Source of the DNA: Methanosarcina siciliae T4/M
GTDB taxonomy: Archaea > Halobacteriota > Methanosarcinia > Methanosarcinales > Methanosarcinaceae
Length of the DNA: 64,000 nt
Direction: 5' to 3'
Assembly (NCBI RefSeq): GCF_000970085.1
Contig: NZ_CP009506.1
Coordinates: 4,278,001-4,342,000, forward strand
A program made the translations under genes and the position numbers. Below are positions 8,615 to 17,071 of this stretch, piece by piece (within the stretch, counting starts at the first letter, position 1; each line of letters starts with the position of its first letter). The notes below the pieces were generated by a model, which was given only the letters and a program-made list of their open reading frames with translations, did not search any database and was not told the DNA's origin.

Positions 8615-8929
8615 TTATCCGAAAAGGGCGCCGAGACCGGCCATTCCGTCTTCTTCGGCATGATCCTCTTCTTCCTCTTCCTCTTCCTCAGCAGGAGCTT
8701 CTACTTCTGCTGCTGCGGCTGCTGCGGGTGCGGCTGCTGCAGCAGGGGCTGCGAATGCTGCCTTGGCGATTGCATCTTCGATGTCCACGCCTTCAAGGGC
8801 TGCAACAAGGGCCTTTGCCCTGGCTTCGTTCACTTCGATACCGGCTGCCTGAAGAACGGCAGTGATTGCTTCTTCGGTAACTGCTTTGCCAGCGTTGTGC
8901 AATAAGAGAGCTGCATATATGTATTCCAT
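8615..8929 (-). CDS. rpl12: Archaeal ribosomal protein L12 (P1/stalk)
   Basis: 104 aa. The N-terminal dimerisation domain (MEYIYAALLLHNAGKAVTEE) is followed by an alanine-rich hinge and an acidic tail ending EEDGMAGLGALFG. Several copies bind the C-terminal helices of P0 and recruit translation factors to the ribosome. The last 20 or so residues are nearly the same as those of the neighbouring P0, as expected for archaeal stalk proteins. Last gene of the operon; 43 bases after rplP0 and just before the terminator. The low-complexity Ala/Glu codons produce long but meaningless frames on the other strand. Confidence 0.97.
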   Translation of the reverse strand: MEYIYAALLLHNAGKAVTEEAITAVLQAAGIEVNEARAKALVAALEGVDIEDAIAKAAFAAPAAAAAPAAAAAAEVEAPAEEEEEEEEDHAEEDGMAGLGALFG

Positions 8930-8972
8930 CGTTAATCACCTAACTTTATATTAGCGTAAATTGTAAATCTGT

Positions 8973-10019
8973 TTATCCGAAAAGGGCACCGAGGCCGGCC
9001 ATTCCGTCTTCTTCGGCATGATCCTCTTCTTCCTCTTCAGGTTCTTCTTCCTTCTTTACTTCTTCTTCTGCTGCTGGAGCTGCTGCGGCTGCACTTGCGG
9101 CTGCACTTGCGGCTGCTCCGAGAACTTCCCTAAGGTCGTCATCCACGGCATTTGCGTCTTTGTCTGCGGCTTCGGATGCAACGGCTGTCATCTGGACATG
9201 TGCTTTTGCCAGCAGAGCATCCATAACTCCCGGTTCAAGGATAACAGAATTGACACCAAGGTTCTTTGCTTCTGCACTGGCTTTTGCCAGCAGGGTGCTA
9301 ATTGTTGCACTTGTCGGGTATGCGGTGTTGACCGATAGATTGAAAGCATTCTGAGCTGCCCTGATTATGTCAGAGAAATACTTGCTTTCGTCAACTGCAA
9401 GGAGTCCCGGCTCATAAATTGTCCCGTCATCGTAGGCGGCTCTAAGGTCAAGCCCTACTATGAGTGGGTAAATCTCCAGCTTTGAAAGCATTGTGGCGAG
9501 CTTCTGCGGGACTACCTCGCCTGCTTTACAGACAACCTTTGTTTCCTTAACTGCGACTTTTCCGGCATCGATAGAAGCGGGAATTCCTGCGCTCTGGAGT
9601 TCACCCAGAATAGGCCCGGGTGGGAAACTGGTGGGCCCCTTCTGGACAGTTATATCCGCAGGAGCTATTGCACCTCCCCTGATCGGAGAAGGTGTTTTTG
9701 TCTGCTCGAGAAGTTTGTAAAGCTTGAAGGGACTTTCATTGGTAAATATCAGAGCGGTCTGCTTGTTAAGGTACCTGTTCATCTCGGGAATAGTTTCCCC
9801 AAGCTGGTTTAACGCCCGCTCTGTGAGGGTGTTCCTGGAGACTTTGAGCACCGCAACGTCCTTAAGGTCCCGGCGAATCTTCTGGATTTTGGTTGCGAGG
9901 ATGCCTTCGATCCCGACCATCCCGAAAACCTTATGGGACTGGATGAGTTCCTTAATGTTTTCGATTTCATCCTTTTTCCACTGCGGGATGTGCTCGGTGT
10001 GATGCCTTTCTTCTGCCAT
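8973..10019 (-). CDS. rplP0: Ribosomal protein L10 (P0), stalk base
   Basis: 348 aa, usual for archaeal P0. The rRNA-binding N-terminal domain begins HHTEHIPQWKKDEIENIKEL and includes GMVGIEGILATKIQ; the archaeal insertion domain follows (PTSFPPGPILGEL); then the L12-binding spine helices, an Ala-rich linker and the acidic tail EEDGMAGLGALFG. It anchors L12 dimers and, with L11, forms the GTPase-associated centre. Its ATG directly abuts the rpl1 stop, so the two are coupled in translation. Confidence 0.97.
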   Translation of the reverse strand: MAEERHHTEHIPQWKKDEIENIKELIQSHKVFGMVGIEGILATKIQKIRRDLKDVAVLKVSRNTLTERALNQLGETIPEMNRYLNKQTALIFTNESPFKLYKLLEQTKTPSPIRGGAIAPADITVQKGPTSFPPGPILGELQSAGIPASIDAGKVAVKETKVVCKAGEVVPQKLATMLSKLEIYPLIVGLDLRAAYDDGTIYEPGLLAVDESKYFSDIIRAAQNAFNLSVNTAYPTSATISTLLAKASAEAKNLGVNSVILEPGVMDALLAKAHVQMTAVASEAADKDANAVDDDLREVLGAAASAAASAAAAAPAAEEEVKKEEEPEEEEEDHAEEDGMAGLGALFG

Positions 10020-10661
10020 TTACACCACCCTCTCTGATTTTCCCATGGTTGTCGTGACATAGACCGTCCTGAGGTTGTGCTTGCCCTTATCAAGGACACG
10101 CTCAAGTCTACCAACAATGGTTTCAACATTCTCGGCAAGGTCTTCAGGATTCATGTTCCTTCTGCCAACAGCCACATGGAAGGTAAGTCTGTCTTTTGAC
10201 CTGAGCTTGACCGCATTCTGCTTGCTCTGGATCAGTTCACCGACATCCTTGTTCGGCATGAGCGGGATAGGCATCTTACCTCTGGGTCCCAGCACAATAC
10301 CAAGGTTCTTACCGATGATCGGCATGAACTGAGTTTCTGCGATAAAAAGGTCACATTCGTTTGCAAGAACTCGGGCTCTGTTTTTGTCAGCTGCCAGCTC
10401 TTCAAGCTCAACGTCAGAAATAACATACGCAGCACCGGCAGCCTTTGCCTTCAGGCCAACATCACCTTTTGCAAAAACGCCGATCTTCAGCTCTTTTCCG
10501 AGCCCGTGCGGAAGAATTACTTCTTCATCGACTCTGTTCTTTGGTTGGTTCATGTCAAGGTTCTTTAAGTTAATCGCCAGATCTACGCTTTCCGAGAAAT
10601 TGCGTTTTGGCGAATCCTCAACGACTTTCTTGACAGCTTCCAGTATAGTCTTTTCTACCAT
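10020..10661 (-). CDS. rpl1: Ribosomal protein L1
   Basis: 213 aa. Recognisable by KNRVDEEVILPHGLGKE, the domain-II strand VLGPRGKMPIPLMPNKDV and the C-terminal RTVYVTTTMG. It builds the L1 stalk that moves E-site tRNA. L1 of methanogens is also a known translational repressor of its own operon; a structured leader lies directly ahead of this gene (listed separately). The ribosome-binding site GGAGG lies 6 bases ahead of the ATG. Confidence 0.97.
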   Translation of the reverse strand: MVEKTILEAVKKVVEDSPKRNFSESVDLAINLKNLDMNQPKNRVDEEVILPHGLGKELKIGVFAKGDVGLKAKAAGAAYVISDVELEELAADKNRARVLANECDLFIAETQFMPIIGKNLGIVLGPRGKMPIPLMPNKDVGELIQSKQNAVKLRSKDRLTFHVAVGRRNMNPEDLAENVETIVGRLERVLDKGKHNLRTVYVTTTMGKSERVV

Positions 10662-10670
10662 CTTGTTCCT

Positions 10671-10722
10671 CCCCGTAGTGTTTGAACTTTATGTCCAGAC
10701 AGCCGTTCCGGCTTACTACGGT
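10671..10722 (-). promoter_or_regulatory. Structured leader ahead of rpl1, covering the ribosome-binding site
   Basis: On the minus strand CCGTAGT (10721-10715) can pair with ACTACGG (10679-10673), which lies immediately before the GGAGG of rpl1. Just inside the outer stem is a perfect hairpin AGCCG-GAA-CGGCT (10713-10701). It lies in a 231-base gap between rpl11 and rpl1, long for this tight operon. Closing the outer stem could restrict access to the rpl1 start. L1 autoregulation is established in Methanococcus, where the site differs in position; that this leader is the L1 target here is inference. Confidence 0.45.
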
Positions 10723-10892
10723 GGTCGTAGGGGCTCCCCTCCTGGGTCTGTTACTTCTAACACTAAGCCACCAATAACTTGAACTATTCTAGTAGAACAC
10801 TGTTCAAGGCTCTTGTGCTATTAGTGGTATCCAATTTAAAACTATTGGTGTGTAGACAAGGTCACGGACTGAAAGGTAAGGGAAAATAAGGC

Positions 10893-11378
10893 TTACCATG
10901 CCTCGCCTGCAAGCAAGTCGTCAAATTTGCCTTCGTCGAGTGCCTTCTGGCATTCCTTAGCTTCCATTCCCTCTACGTTCACGCCCATCGGGACACAGGA
11001 GCCTATTACTTCTTTCATTGCGGCTTTGAGGTCATAAGATAGCACGTCTTCCTTTTTCATACGGGCAACTTTTGCTACCTGCGGGATTGTAAGATTTCCA
11101 ACGACCTCGCTTCCTGCATTTCCTGACCCTTTCTGGATCCCCAGCTCTTTCATGACCAGAGATGCGGTAGGAGGGGTGCCTACTTCGATCTCGACATTTT
11201 TCTTGTCGTCAACAATTACTTTCACAGGGACCTGCATTCCATTGTAGTCCCTTGTTTTTTCGTTGATCTTTTCGACCACTTCTTTTATGTTGACCCCGAG
11301 CGGACCAAGTGCCGGACCTAATGGTGGTCCGGGATTCGCTTTGCCTCCGGGGACAAGTGCTTCAACAATACTTGTCAT
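10893..11378 (-). CDS. rpl11: Ribosomal protein L11
   Basis: 161 aa. The N-terminal domain has LVPGGKANPGPPLGPALGPL, with the proline-rich loop of the thiostrepton region; the C-terminal rRNA-binding domain follows (GNLTIPQVAKVARMKKEDVL). It binds 23S rRNA in the GTPase-associated centre beside P0/L12. It lies after spt5 with a 110-base gap and ahead of rpl1 with a 231-base gap, both on the same strand. Confidence 0.97.
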   Translation of the reverse strand: MTSIVEALVPGGKANPGPPLGPALGPLGVNIKEVVEKINEKTRDYNGMQVPVKVIVDDKKNVEIEVGTPPTASLVMKELGIQKGSGNAGSEVVGNLTIPQVAKVARMKKEDVLSYDLKAAMKEVIGSCVPMGVNVEGMEAKECQKALDEGKFDDLLAGEAW

Positions 11379-11488
11379 CTGAGTCTCACCGGTTTTAATA
11401 AGTATGAATTTTGCAGATTTGTCTCAATCCACTGAGTACTGGTGATTTTTGTTATTAATAAGCTGGAATTTTCCCACTGATTTCTGGC

Positions 11489-11947
11489 TTATTCGTTTTC
11501 TTTTTTGAGTATCCTTACGGTATCGCCGCGAATCGTAATGGGGATCGGAACCACAGCATCGAAGAGTTCCACCGTAATTTCCTCATGCCCTTCGTCAACC
11601 CTTTTAACCCTGGCTTTTTCTCCCTTAAAGGGTCCGGAGGTAACCTCAATTATAGCCCCTTCCTTGATACCGGTCACTATTGGCTTGGGCTTAAGGAAGT
11701 GTTCGATTTCAGCAATTGAAGAACTCCCTTTCACAAGGGCTCTTGCATGTGGAATTGTCTGAATTGCCAGCTCCACGATTCCGGATTTGGGGGCCTCGAC
11801 AAGGACATATCCTTTGAGCTCGTCAGGAGCCAGGATTGCCCTGATGTCCAGTTTTTCCTTCTTTGCGATCCTGGAAAGAGTCATTGCAACTGACCTTTCC
11901 TGGTTTGCCGTGGTTTTGATTACGAATATCTGGGAATCCTCACTCAT
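11489..11947 (-). CDS. spt5: Transcription elongation factor Spt5 (archaeal NusG)
   Basis: 152 aa from the ATG at 11947. The NGN domain (FVIKTTANQERSVAMTLSRI) is followed by a KOW motif (EGAIIEVTSGPFKGEKARVK). With Spt4 it clamps RNA polymerase and raises processivity; its KOW domain can contact the ribosome. I prefer ATG 11947, whose ATGA overlaps the secE stop, to the GTG four codons upstream at 11959. The order secE-spt5-rpl11-rpl1-rplP0-rpl12 is conserved in euryarchaea. Confidence 0.95.
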   Translation of the reverse strand: MSEDSQIFVIKTTANQERSVAMTLSRIAKKEKLDIRAILAPDELKGYVLVEAPKSGIVELAIQTIPHARALVKGSSSIAEIEHFLKPKPIVTGIKEGAIIEVTSGPFKGEKARVKRVDEGHEEITVELFDAVVPIPITIRGDTVRILKKENE

Positions 11948-12159
11948 TGGGCCACCCACTGGGGCAACATTGTCAGCAGTACGTAAATAATAAATCCAAT
12001 TGCTCCCACAGCCAGAATGCCGGCACCTGCAACTTTGGCAATGGTCAAGAACTCTTCCCTGGACGGTTTTTTCGTAAGTTTCAGGACCCTCAGGTGTGCC
12101 CGGATTGCCTGACCAACGCTTTTTGTGGTTATATTCGGTTCAAATGTGGATTCTACCAA
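11944..12159 (-). CDS. secE: Preprotein translocase subunit SecE (Sec61 gamma)
   Basis: 71 aa. An amphipathic cytoplasmic helix (AIRAHLRVLKLTKKPSREEF) is followed by a single membrane helix (ILAVGAIGFIIYVLLTML). SecE clamps SecY in the protein-conducting channel. Its stop overlaps the spt5 start by four bases. It is first in the ribosomal-stalk group, 421 bases after ftsZ. Confidence 0.95.
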   Translation of the reverse strand: MVESTFEPNITTKSVGQAIRAHLRVLKLTKKPSREEFLTIAKVAGAGILAVGAIGFIIYVLLTMLPQWVAQ

Positions 12160-12580
12160 TTAATTCACATCCAGGTTTTTATATACATATTCATATCTGG
12201 AGTTTTGCCCGTATCTATTCTTCTGTATGCTGCATCTCCGACATTTGCTTCTCAATCGCAGAATATCGGATTTACTGTTTTGAAAGGACGGGCGGATTAT
12301 ATTATTAATTCCTATTATATGAAGATATCACTGACACGGTCTTTAACACATCATAAAATTTAGACGCAGGATTCTCGCTTACATAAAAACCCTAATCGTG
12401 TCAGTAAAAAATTTTCATTTTTGGTGCCGAATTGTATCGGCACCATACTGCATTTACCATAAAAATAGTTTTCGATTGGATTTATATTTCTACGTTCCTT
12501 CTTTTCCAATAAGAAGAGGAAAACAGTATTTATCTCCAACCGAACGCCTGTATCCATTTTTGCTGTTTATTCCTGATTGA
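12160..12580. other. Gap between ftsZ and secE
   Basis: 421 AT-rich bases. The open frame at 12360-12557 (minus) and its opposite-strand counterparts show no family features. The minus strand contains AT-rich stretches near 12170-12330 likely to hold the promoter of the secE-spt5-ribosomal operon; I do not assign a single box. Confidence 0.35.
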
Positions 12581-13723
12581 TCACTCTACGAAGTCAATTC
12601 CGTATTTATATGTAATGTTCTTGTCGCTTCCATGACCGTAAATCTGGGCAGATGTAACGCCTGTAACCACGATCATGGTACGTACGGTCTGTTCCAACTC
12701 AGAGTCAACCTGGGCTCCCCAGATCAGGCGGGCATTGCTGTCTATGCGGTTGTAGACTTCCTGCACTACACTCTCGGCTTCCGAAATGGTCATGTCAGGG
12801 CCTCCAACCACATTAACGAGGGCAGAGGTCGCACCTGAGATATCTACATCAAGGAGTGGGCTGCGCAGGGCCTTTTGGACGGATTCGACAGCTTTGTTCT
12901 CACCGTCGGATTCTCCGAGTCCTATCATAGCAACGCCTCCGTTTTGCATGACAGTCCTTATATCGGCAAAGTCAAGGTTGACAAGTCCGGGCTTTGTGAT
13001 CAGTTCGGTTATACCCTTTACTGCTCTCATAAGGACTTCGTCCGAGACTTTAAAGGCAGCTTGAAGCGGAAGTCTCGGGACAACTTCAATCAGCTTGTCA
13101 TTGGGAACAACGATAACCGTGTCAGCAACATCTCTAAGCCTTTCGAGCCCGGCCTCGGCATTTGTCCTCCTTACGTGCCCTTCCACACTGAACGGAAGGG
13201 TTACGACTGCAATCGTAAGGGCTCCTGCATCCCTGGCTGCCTCAGCCACTATAGGGGCAGATCCTGTTCCGGTTCCTCCCCCAAGACCTGCGGTGATAAA
13301 GACCATATCCGAGCCCTGGACGATCTTGTTTATCTCATCTATACTCTCGATTGCAGCATCTTCTCCTATCTGGGGGAGGCTACCGGCTCCAAGTCCCCGG
13401 GTTTTCTTTTTCCCGATGAGAATTTTTTTGCCGGAGCGTATATGAAGAAGGTGCTGGGCATCAGTGTTCAGAGCAACAAGGTCTGCTCCCTGGATACCTT
13501 CGCCCATCATACGCTGGATGCTGTTCGAACCGCCACCTCCACAACCTACCACTTTGATGGTTGTTTTAAGGCTCCGCAGTATTTCTTCAAGTTCAGCATC
13601 CACTTCTAAGTTTTCATTAGAGTAATCTGAATTTGAGTATTCTCCCTGCCCGGCACGTCCTTCCAGGGCAGATCGAGCAAGGGCTTCTTCCACAATGGAT
13701 CTCATGCTACTGTTTTCCTCCAT
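12581..13723 (-). CDS. ftsZ: Cell-division GTPase FtsZ
   Basis: 380 aa. Tubulin-type GTP-binding signature GGGTGTGSAP (about residue 144), a nucleotide loop VVGCGGGGSNSIQRM (about 57-71), and the T7 synergy loop NLDFADIRTVM needed for hydrolysis are all present. An acidic, low-complexity N-terminal extension of about 50 residues (EGRAGQGEYSNSDYSNENLE) precedes the core. It polymerises into the division ring. The gene precedes secE on the same strand, a common euryarchaeal arrangement. Confidence 0.97.
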   Translation of the reverse strand: MEENSSMRSIVEEALARSALEGRAGQGEYSNSDYSNENLEVDAELEEILRSLKTTIKVVGCGGGGSNSIQRMMGEGIQGADLVALNTDAQHLLHIRSGKKILIGKKKTRGLGAGSLPQIGEDAAIESIDEINKIVQGSDMVFITAGLGGGTGTGSAPIVAEAARDAGALTIAVVTLPFSVEGHVRRTNAEAGLERLRDVADTVIVVPNDKLIEVVPRLPLQAAFKVSDEVLMRAVKGITELITKPGLVNLDFADIRTVMQNGGVAMIGLGESDGENKAVESVQKALRSPLLDVDISGATSALVNVVGGPDMTISEAESVVQEVYNRIDSNARLIWGAQVDSELEQTVRTMIVVTGVTSAQIYGHGSDKNITYKYGIDFVE

Positions 13724-14219
13724 ATGCTGGGGTGATCATTTAACGGATTGTGTTAGAAATCATTATACTGTAACAAGGAACAAATTATTTTAATCATCAC
13801 ATATACAGTTACCAATTTAATAGTTTTCCTTTTCCAGTTTTTGAATTTATGCTGTGTATGTTTAATAATTTTATTAATGTTACTCTAGTCCTCTGTCTGA
13901 TGTATTATATCCTTTGCTCTCGGGGGACTATCCGGTCGATTTCTAATTTTTTTCGCCATCTTCTTTAATTTCTTTGCCTCAAATGTATATTTTTTTATTT
14001 TTTATATTTTTTTGAGGCGGGTTCCTGTATTTTTATCTTTCCCTTTTTTCCGGATTTTTTTCTTCGTTTATCCCGATATCATGTCCTGCCCGGTGCATCT
14101 ATATACTCCCTGAAGTTTCGGGGAGATAGGGGCTTTAGTTCGTTATTCTGCCGGATTTCTACTGGGGGTTGCTTCATGATACTCTCCCGGAATACTGGAA
14201 AAATCGGTTATGTTTTCAG
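13724..14219. other. Gap ahead of ftsZ, no gene seen
   Basis: About 500 bases, very T-rich on the plus strand from 13940 to 14060. It separates ftsZ from the downstream end of the DUF99 gene and must carry the ftsZ promoter. No RNA gene or repeat was recognised. Confidence 0.35.
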
Positions 14220-14810
14220 TTATGCTTTTCCTCTTGATTCCCCGAAGATGATGCCTGTTGCAATTAGATGAGCAACCCTGAGAGGCTCCGGAATGTTACT
14301 TCTTATCGAAGTGAGACGGACTATCTTTTCTGCGCTTTTTATTCCGATCCCGGCTTTCTGGATGTAAATCGAAGTGCCGTTTTTTTCCGTGACCAGCTTT
14401 TCTATTTTTCCGGCTTTTTGTATAATTTCCCAGCGCAATTCTCCATCGGAGAAGTGCCTGAGGGCAGCCCTGATCTTTTCGAAATCCGGGTAAGCCCGCA
14501 TGACCACAATAACAGGAAGTCCGGTTTCCCTGTAAAGCTCCTCTGTGTCGACCACGTTAAAGCCTCCGTAAGTGACCCCATCAAGCATGATGACCCTGAG
14601 CTGGCCGTAATGCCTGCTATTTTTTACCATCGTGCTTATCACTTCGGTGGCGTCAAGCCCGTCTCTTGTGATCTCCGAGCGCAGGACTCCGTCCATCCAG
14701 TCTCCCCCTCTGAAAACAGTTCCAACTATCATTACCTTCTCACTAAGGAGCGCAGAGTCATCTATGCCCAGAATTCGGATCTCGGGTTTGATATGAAAAT
14801 CTGAATTCAC
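14220..14810 (-). CDS. DUF99 family protein (UPF0215)
   Basis: About 196 aa from a GTG at 14810. Characteristic stretches are KPEIRILGIDDSALL, GTVFRGGDWMDGVL and LDGVTYGGFNVVD, matching the DUF99 family of archaea, which has a proposed endonuclease-V-like fold but no settled role. The frame stays open to a TTG at 14912, but the extra 34 residues do not resemble the family; the family start lies a few residues ahead of IKPEIRILG, so GTG 14810 is favoured. Weak ribosome-binding site at both. It lies 133 bases downstream of pan. Confidence 0.8.
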   Translation of the reverse strand: MNSDFHIKPEIRILGIDDSALLSEKVMIVGTVFRGGDWMDGVLRSEITRDGLDATEVISTMVKNSRHYGQLRVIMLDGVTYGGFNVVDTEELYRETGLPVIVVMRAYPDFEKIRAALRHFSDGELRWEIIQKAGKIEKLVTEKNGTSIYIQKAGIGIKSAEKIVRLTSIRSNIPEPLRVAHLIATGIIFGESRGKA

Positions 14811-14943
14811 AGGTATCTTTATGCAGGAATTACAAAAATAGTTTGCCGGTTTCCCATGAGATCTTTTTCCTAAGAACTCAAAGGGAAACAGGAGTTTTTC
14901 CGGTAAAAACAAGCGCTCTTAAAAGGCGAATCACCGGATTTCT

Positions 14944-16242
14944 TTACACGAACATTGTTGTCTCTGGAAGGTTGCCAGGCATCATCTTCTGCGTATCAGC
15001 AGCCATGGATACCTTCCCAACTGCTTCTAGGAAATCTTCCATCTCAACAAGGGCCTTATCTTTTCTGACCGCGAACATGCCTGCTTCTGTGGCAATTGCC
15101 TTCAGGTCTGCCCCACTCATCCCATCGGTAACTTTTGCAAGCTTTTTAAAGTCGATATCTCCCGCAAGAGTCATCCTTTCACAATGGATTTTGAGGATTT
15201 TTCCTCTGGCTTCTATTCCGGGCATCGGAACATGGACAAGCCTGTCAAAACGGCCCGGCCTGAGAATTGCAGGGTCCAGAACATCCGGTCTGTTTGTAGC
15301 TGCAATGATCCGAATGTTTTTCCTCTTGTCAAAACCATCCATTTCCGCAAGAAGCTGCATCAAAGTTCTTTGAACTTCTCTATCTGCGCCAGTCGTCTCG
15401 TTTAAGCGCCTTGCAGCTATTGAGTCCAGTTCATCGATAAATATGATACTGGGAGCTTTTTTCCTTGCCATCTCGAAGATTTCTCTTACCAGTTTGGAAC
15501 CGTCCCCAATGTATTTCTGTACAAGTTCGGAACCAACAACTCTGATAAACGTAGCATTGGTCCTGTGGGCTACGGCTTTTGCGAGCAAGGTTTTGCCTGT
15601 TCCCGGGAGCCCATAGAGTAATACTCCCTTGGGTGGCTCAATTCCTATCCTGGCAAAGCGCTCAGGTTCGATTAGCGGAAGTTCGACTGCTTCCTGAAGT
15701 TCCTGAATCTGCTCATCGAGACCGCCGATCTGCTCATAATCAACTTCAATACTTTCAATTACTTCCATTGCAGCAACAAAAGGCTCTTCTGTTGAAGGAA
15801 TAACCTCTGCAATGGCAAGTGTATGCTGGTTCAAGGCAACCTTTGCCCCTGGCAACAGTTTTTTCTCGTCAATATATTGTGAGACGTTAACCAGAAACTG
15901 AGGCCCGTTACTGCTACGGACGATTATACGATCATTCTTGATCACATCAATAACAGTACCAATGATCAGCGGAGAGGTCTTCATGCGATCGAGTTCCGAC
16001 TGAAGCTTTCGTATTTCTCTCTCATACTTGATCTTCTGGTTCTCCAAATAGCGTTTTTCGGACTCTATCTGGCTGCACTGCTCTTCCAGAAAACTGTTGC
16101 GGCTTTCAAGTTGCCTCACTCGGTCCTGGACGCTTTCAGTTGACTCCCCCAGCTCTCCAGGCTCGATTCCGTCATACACAGATCCGGGCTTCACAAGGTG
16201 ACTGCGCATGCTTTCATCCTTACTTTTGGTAATTTCCGTCAT
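14944..16242 (-). CDS. pan: Proteasome-activating nucleotidase PAN
   Basis: 432 aa. Order: N-terminal coiled coil (about residues 35-88), OB domain (about 92-150), AAA module with Walker A GLPGTGKT, Walker B IIFIDELDS, and the arginine-finger region ATNRPDVLDPAILRPGRFDR. The hexamer unfolds proteins and feeds them into the 20S proteasome. The tail ends ETTMFV; the HbYX gate-opening motif normally has a tyrosine as penultimate residue, here phenylalanine. Divergent from the MBF1 gene across a 57-base shared promoter. Confidence 0.95.
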   Translation of the reverse strand: MTEITKSKDESMRSHLVKPGSVYDGIEPGELGESTESVQDRVRQLESRNSFLEEQCSQIESEKRYLENQKIKYEREIRKLQSELDRMKTSPLIIGTVIDVIKNDRIIVRSSNGPQFLVNVSQYIDEKKLLPGAKVALNQHTLAIAEVIPSTEEPFVAAMEVIESIEVDYEQIGGLDEQIQELQEAVELPLIEPERFARIGIEPPKGVLLYGLPGTGKTLLAKAVAHRTNATFIRVVGSELVQKYIGDGSKLVREIFEMARKKAPSIIFIDELDSIAARRLNETTGADREVQRTLMQLLAEMDGFDKRKNIRIIAATNRPDVLDPAILRPGRFDRLVHVPMPGIEARGKILKIHCERMTLAGDIDFKKLAKVTDGMSGADLKAIATEAGMFAVRKDKALVEMEDFLEAVGKVSMAADTQKMMPGNLPETTMFV

Positions 16243-16299
16243 GGAGCTCCGAATAATATTTAAGTTCGTACCGTATATAGCGTTTTCGAAGTGATCAAC
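16243..16299. promoter_or_regulatory. Shared divergent promoter, pan / mbf1
   Basis: Only 57 bases separate the two divergent starts. A TATA-like CGTATATAG lies at about 16271-16279 for the plus strand, and AT-rich AATAATATTTAA at 16252-16263 could serve the minus strand. The short distance implies short or absent leaders and mutual interference or co-control. Confidence 0.4.
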
Positions 16300-16785
16300 A
16301 TGCAGTGCGAAATATGTGGTGCAGAGATCCGCGGAAAGCCTATATGCGTAAAAATTGATAACAGCGAACTCCAGGTCTGCCAGAAATGTGCACCTTATGG
16401 TCAGCCCGTTGACAAACGGACTCCCGTATCAAGAAAAGTCTCTCCGATAGTTCGTACGGTCCCAAGGACTGAAAGGAGGCAAAAGAAGGATTTCTTCGAT
16501 ATTTTAAAAGATGAACTCCTGGACAACTACGATCAGATTATCCGGGACGCAAGGGAGGCCAGAGGCTGGTCTCAGGAGGATCTTGCTGAAAACATCAAGG
16601 AAAAAGCATCTCTGATCAAAAAGATAGAGCGCAGTGAAATTGTGCCCGAAGATTCCGTTAGAAAGAAGCTGGAACACACCCTTAACATCAAGCTCACCGA
16701 GCGCGTGGAGGACGCAGGGCAGGAAGTCTCTCACATGAGAAAAGACACAACCCTCGGTGATATCGTAAAAATAAAGCGCAAATAA
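16300..16785 (+). CDS. mbf1: Multiprotein bridging factor 1 (MBF1)
   Basis: 161 aa from ATG 16300 (a GTG three codons earlier is also possible). The N-terminal zinc ribbon has CEIC (Cys3, Cys6) and CQKC (Cys27, Cys30). The C-terminal helix-turn-helix of the XRE/Cro type is ARGWSQEDLAENIKEKASLI. Archaeal MBF1 binds the small ribosomal subunit and DNA, with proposed roles in translation or transcription. It sits divergently from pan. Confidence 0.92.
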   Translation: MQCEICGAEIRGKPICVKIDNSELQVCQKCAPYGQPVDKRTPVSRKVSPIVRTVPRTERRQKKDFFDILKDELLDNYDQIIRDAREARGWSQEDLAENIKEKASLIKKIERSEIVPEDSVRKKLEHTLNIKLTERVEDAGQEVSHMRKDTTLGDIVKIKRK

Positions 16786-16799
16786 ACTGTAATGTTTGA

Positions 16800-16845
16800 C
16801 TGTAAAGCTTTAAATTGAGATACTGTAAAGCTTTAAATTGAGGTT
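16800..16845. repeat. 23-bp direct tandem repeat, two units
   Basis: CTGTAAAGCTTTAAATTGAG plus three bases occurs at 16800-16822 and again at 16823-16845. It begins just after the mbf1 stop. The rest of the 286-base gap to 17071 holds no gene. Confidence 0.75.
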
Positions 16846-17071
16846 CCGTCCCAGCATCAAAAACTGTTTCCGGTAGGTTTTCCCCCGGAAACAACTCTGA
16901 TGGAGATTGTGTTTACCCTGACAGATCTGGCTTTAAACTTTTTGAACTTATGTTATCATCTGCTTATCTTTACTTTTTGCTTATTTTACTTTCTTCTTGC
17001 TTTATATTCTACTTCTTTTGACTCTGTTTTTTAATCCCGCCTTTTAGAACACCGGCATCTTCGGCGTTGTG

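Noticed and set aside
8581..8905. Leucine- or cysteine-rich plus-strand frames over rpl12
   Set aside because: Antisense of the Ala/Glu-rich hinge and acidic tail; composition is an artefact of codon use.
9018..9338. Cysteine-rich 106-codon frame antisense to rplP0
   Set aside because: Same low-complexity artefact on the opposite strand.
12875..13609. 244-codon plus-strand frame over ftsZ
   Set aside because: Antisense shadow; ftsZ on the minus strand is unmistakable.
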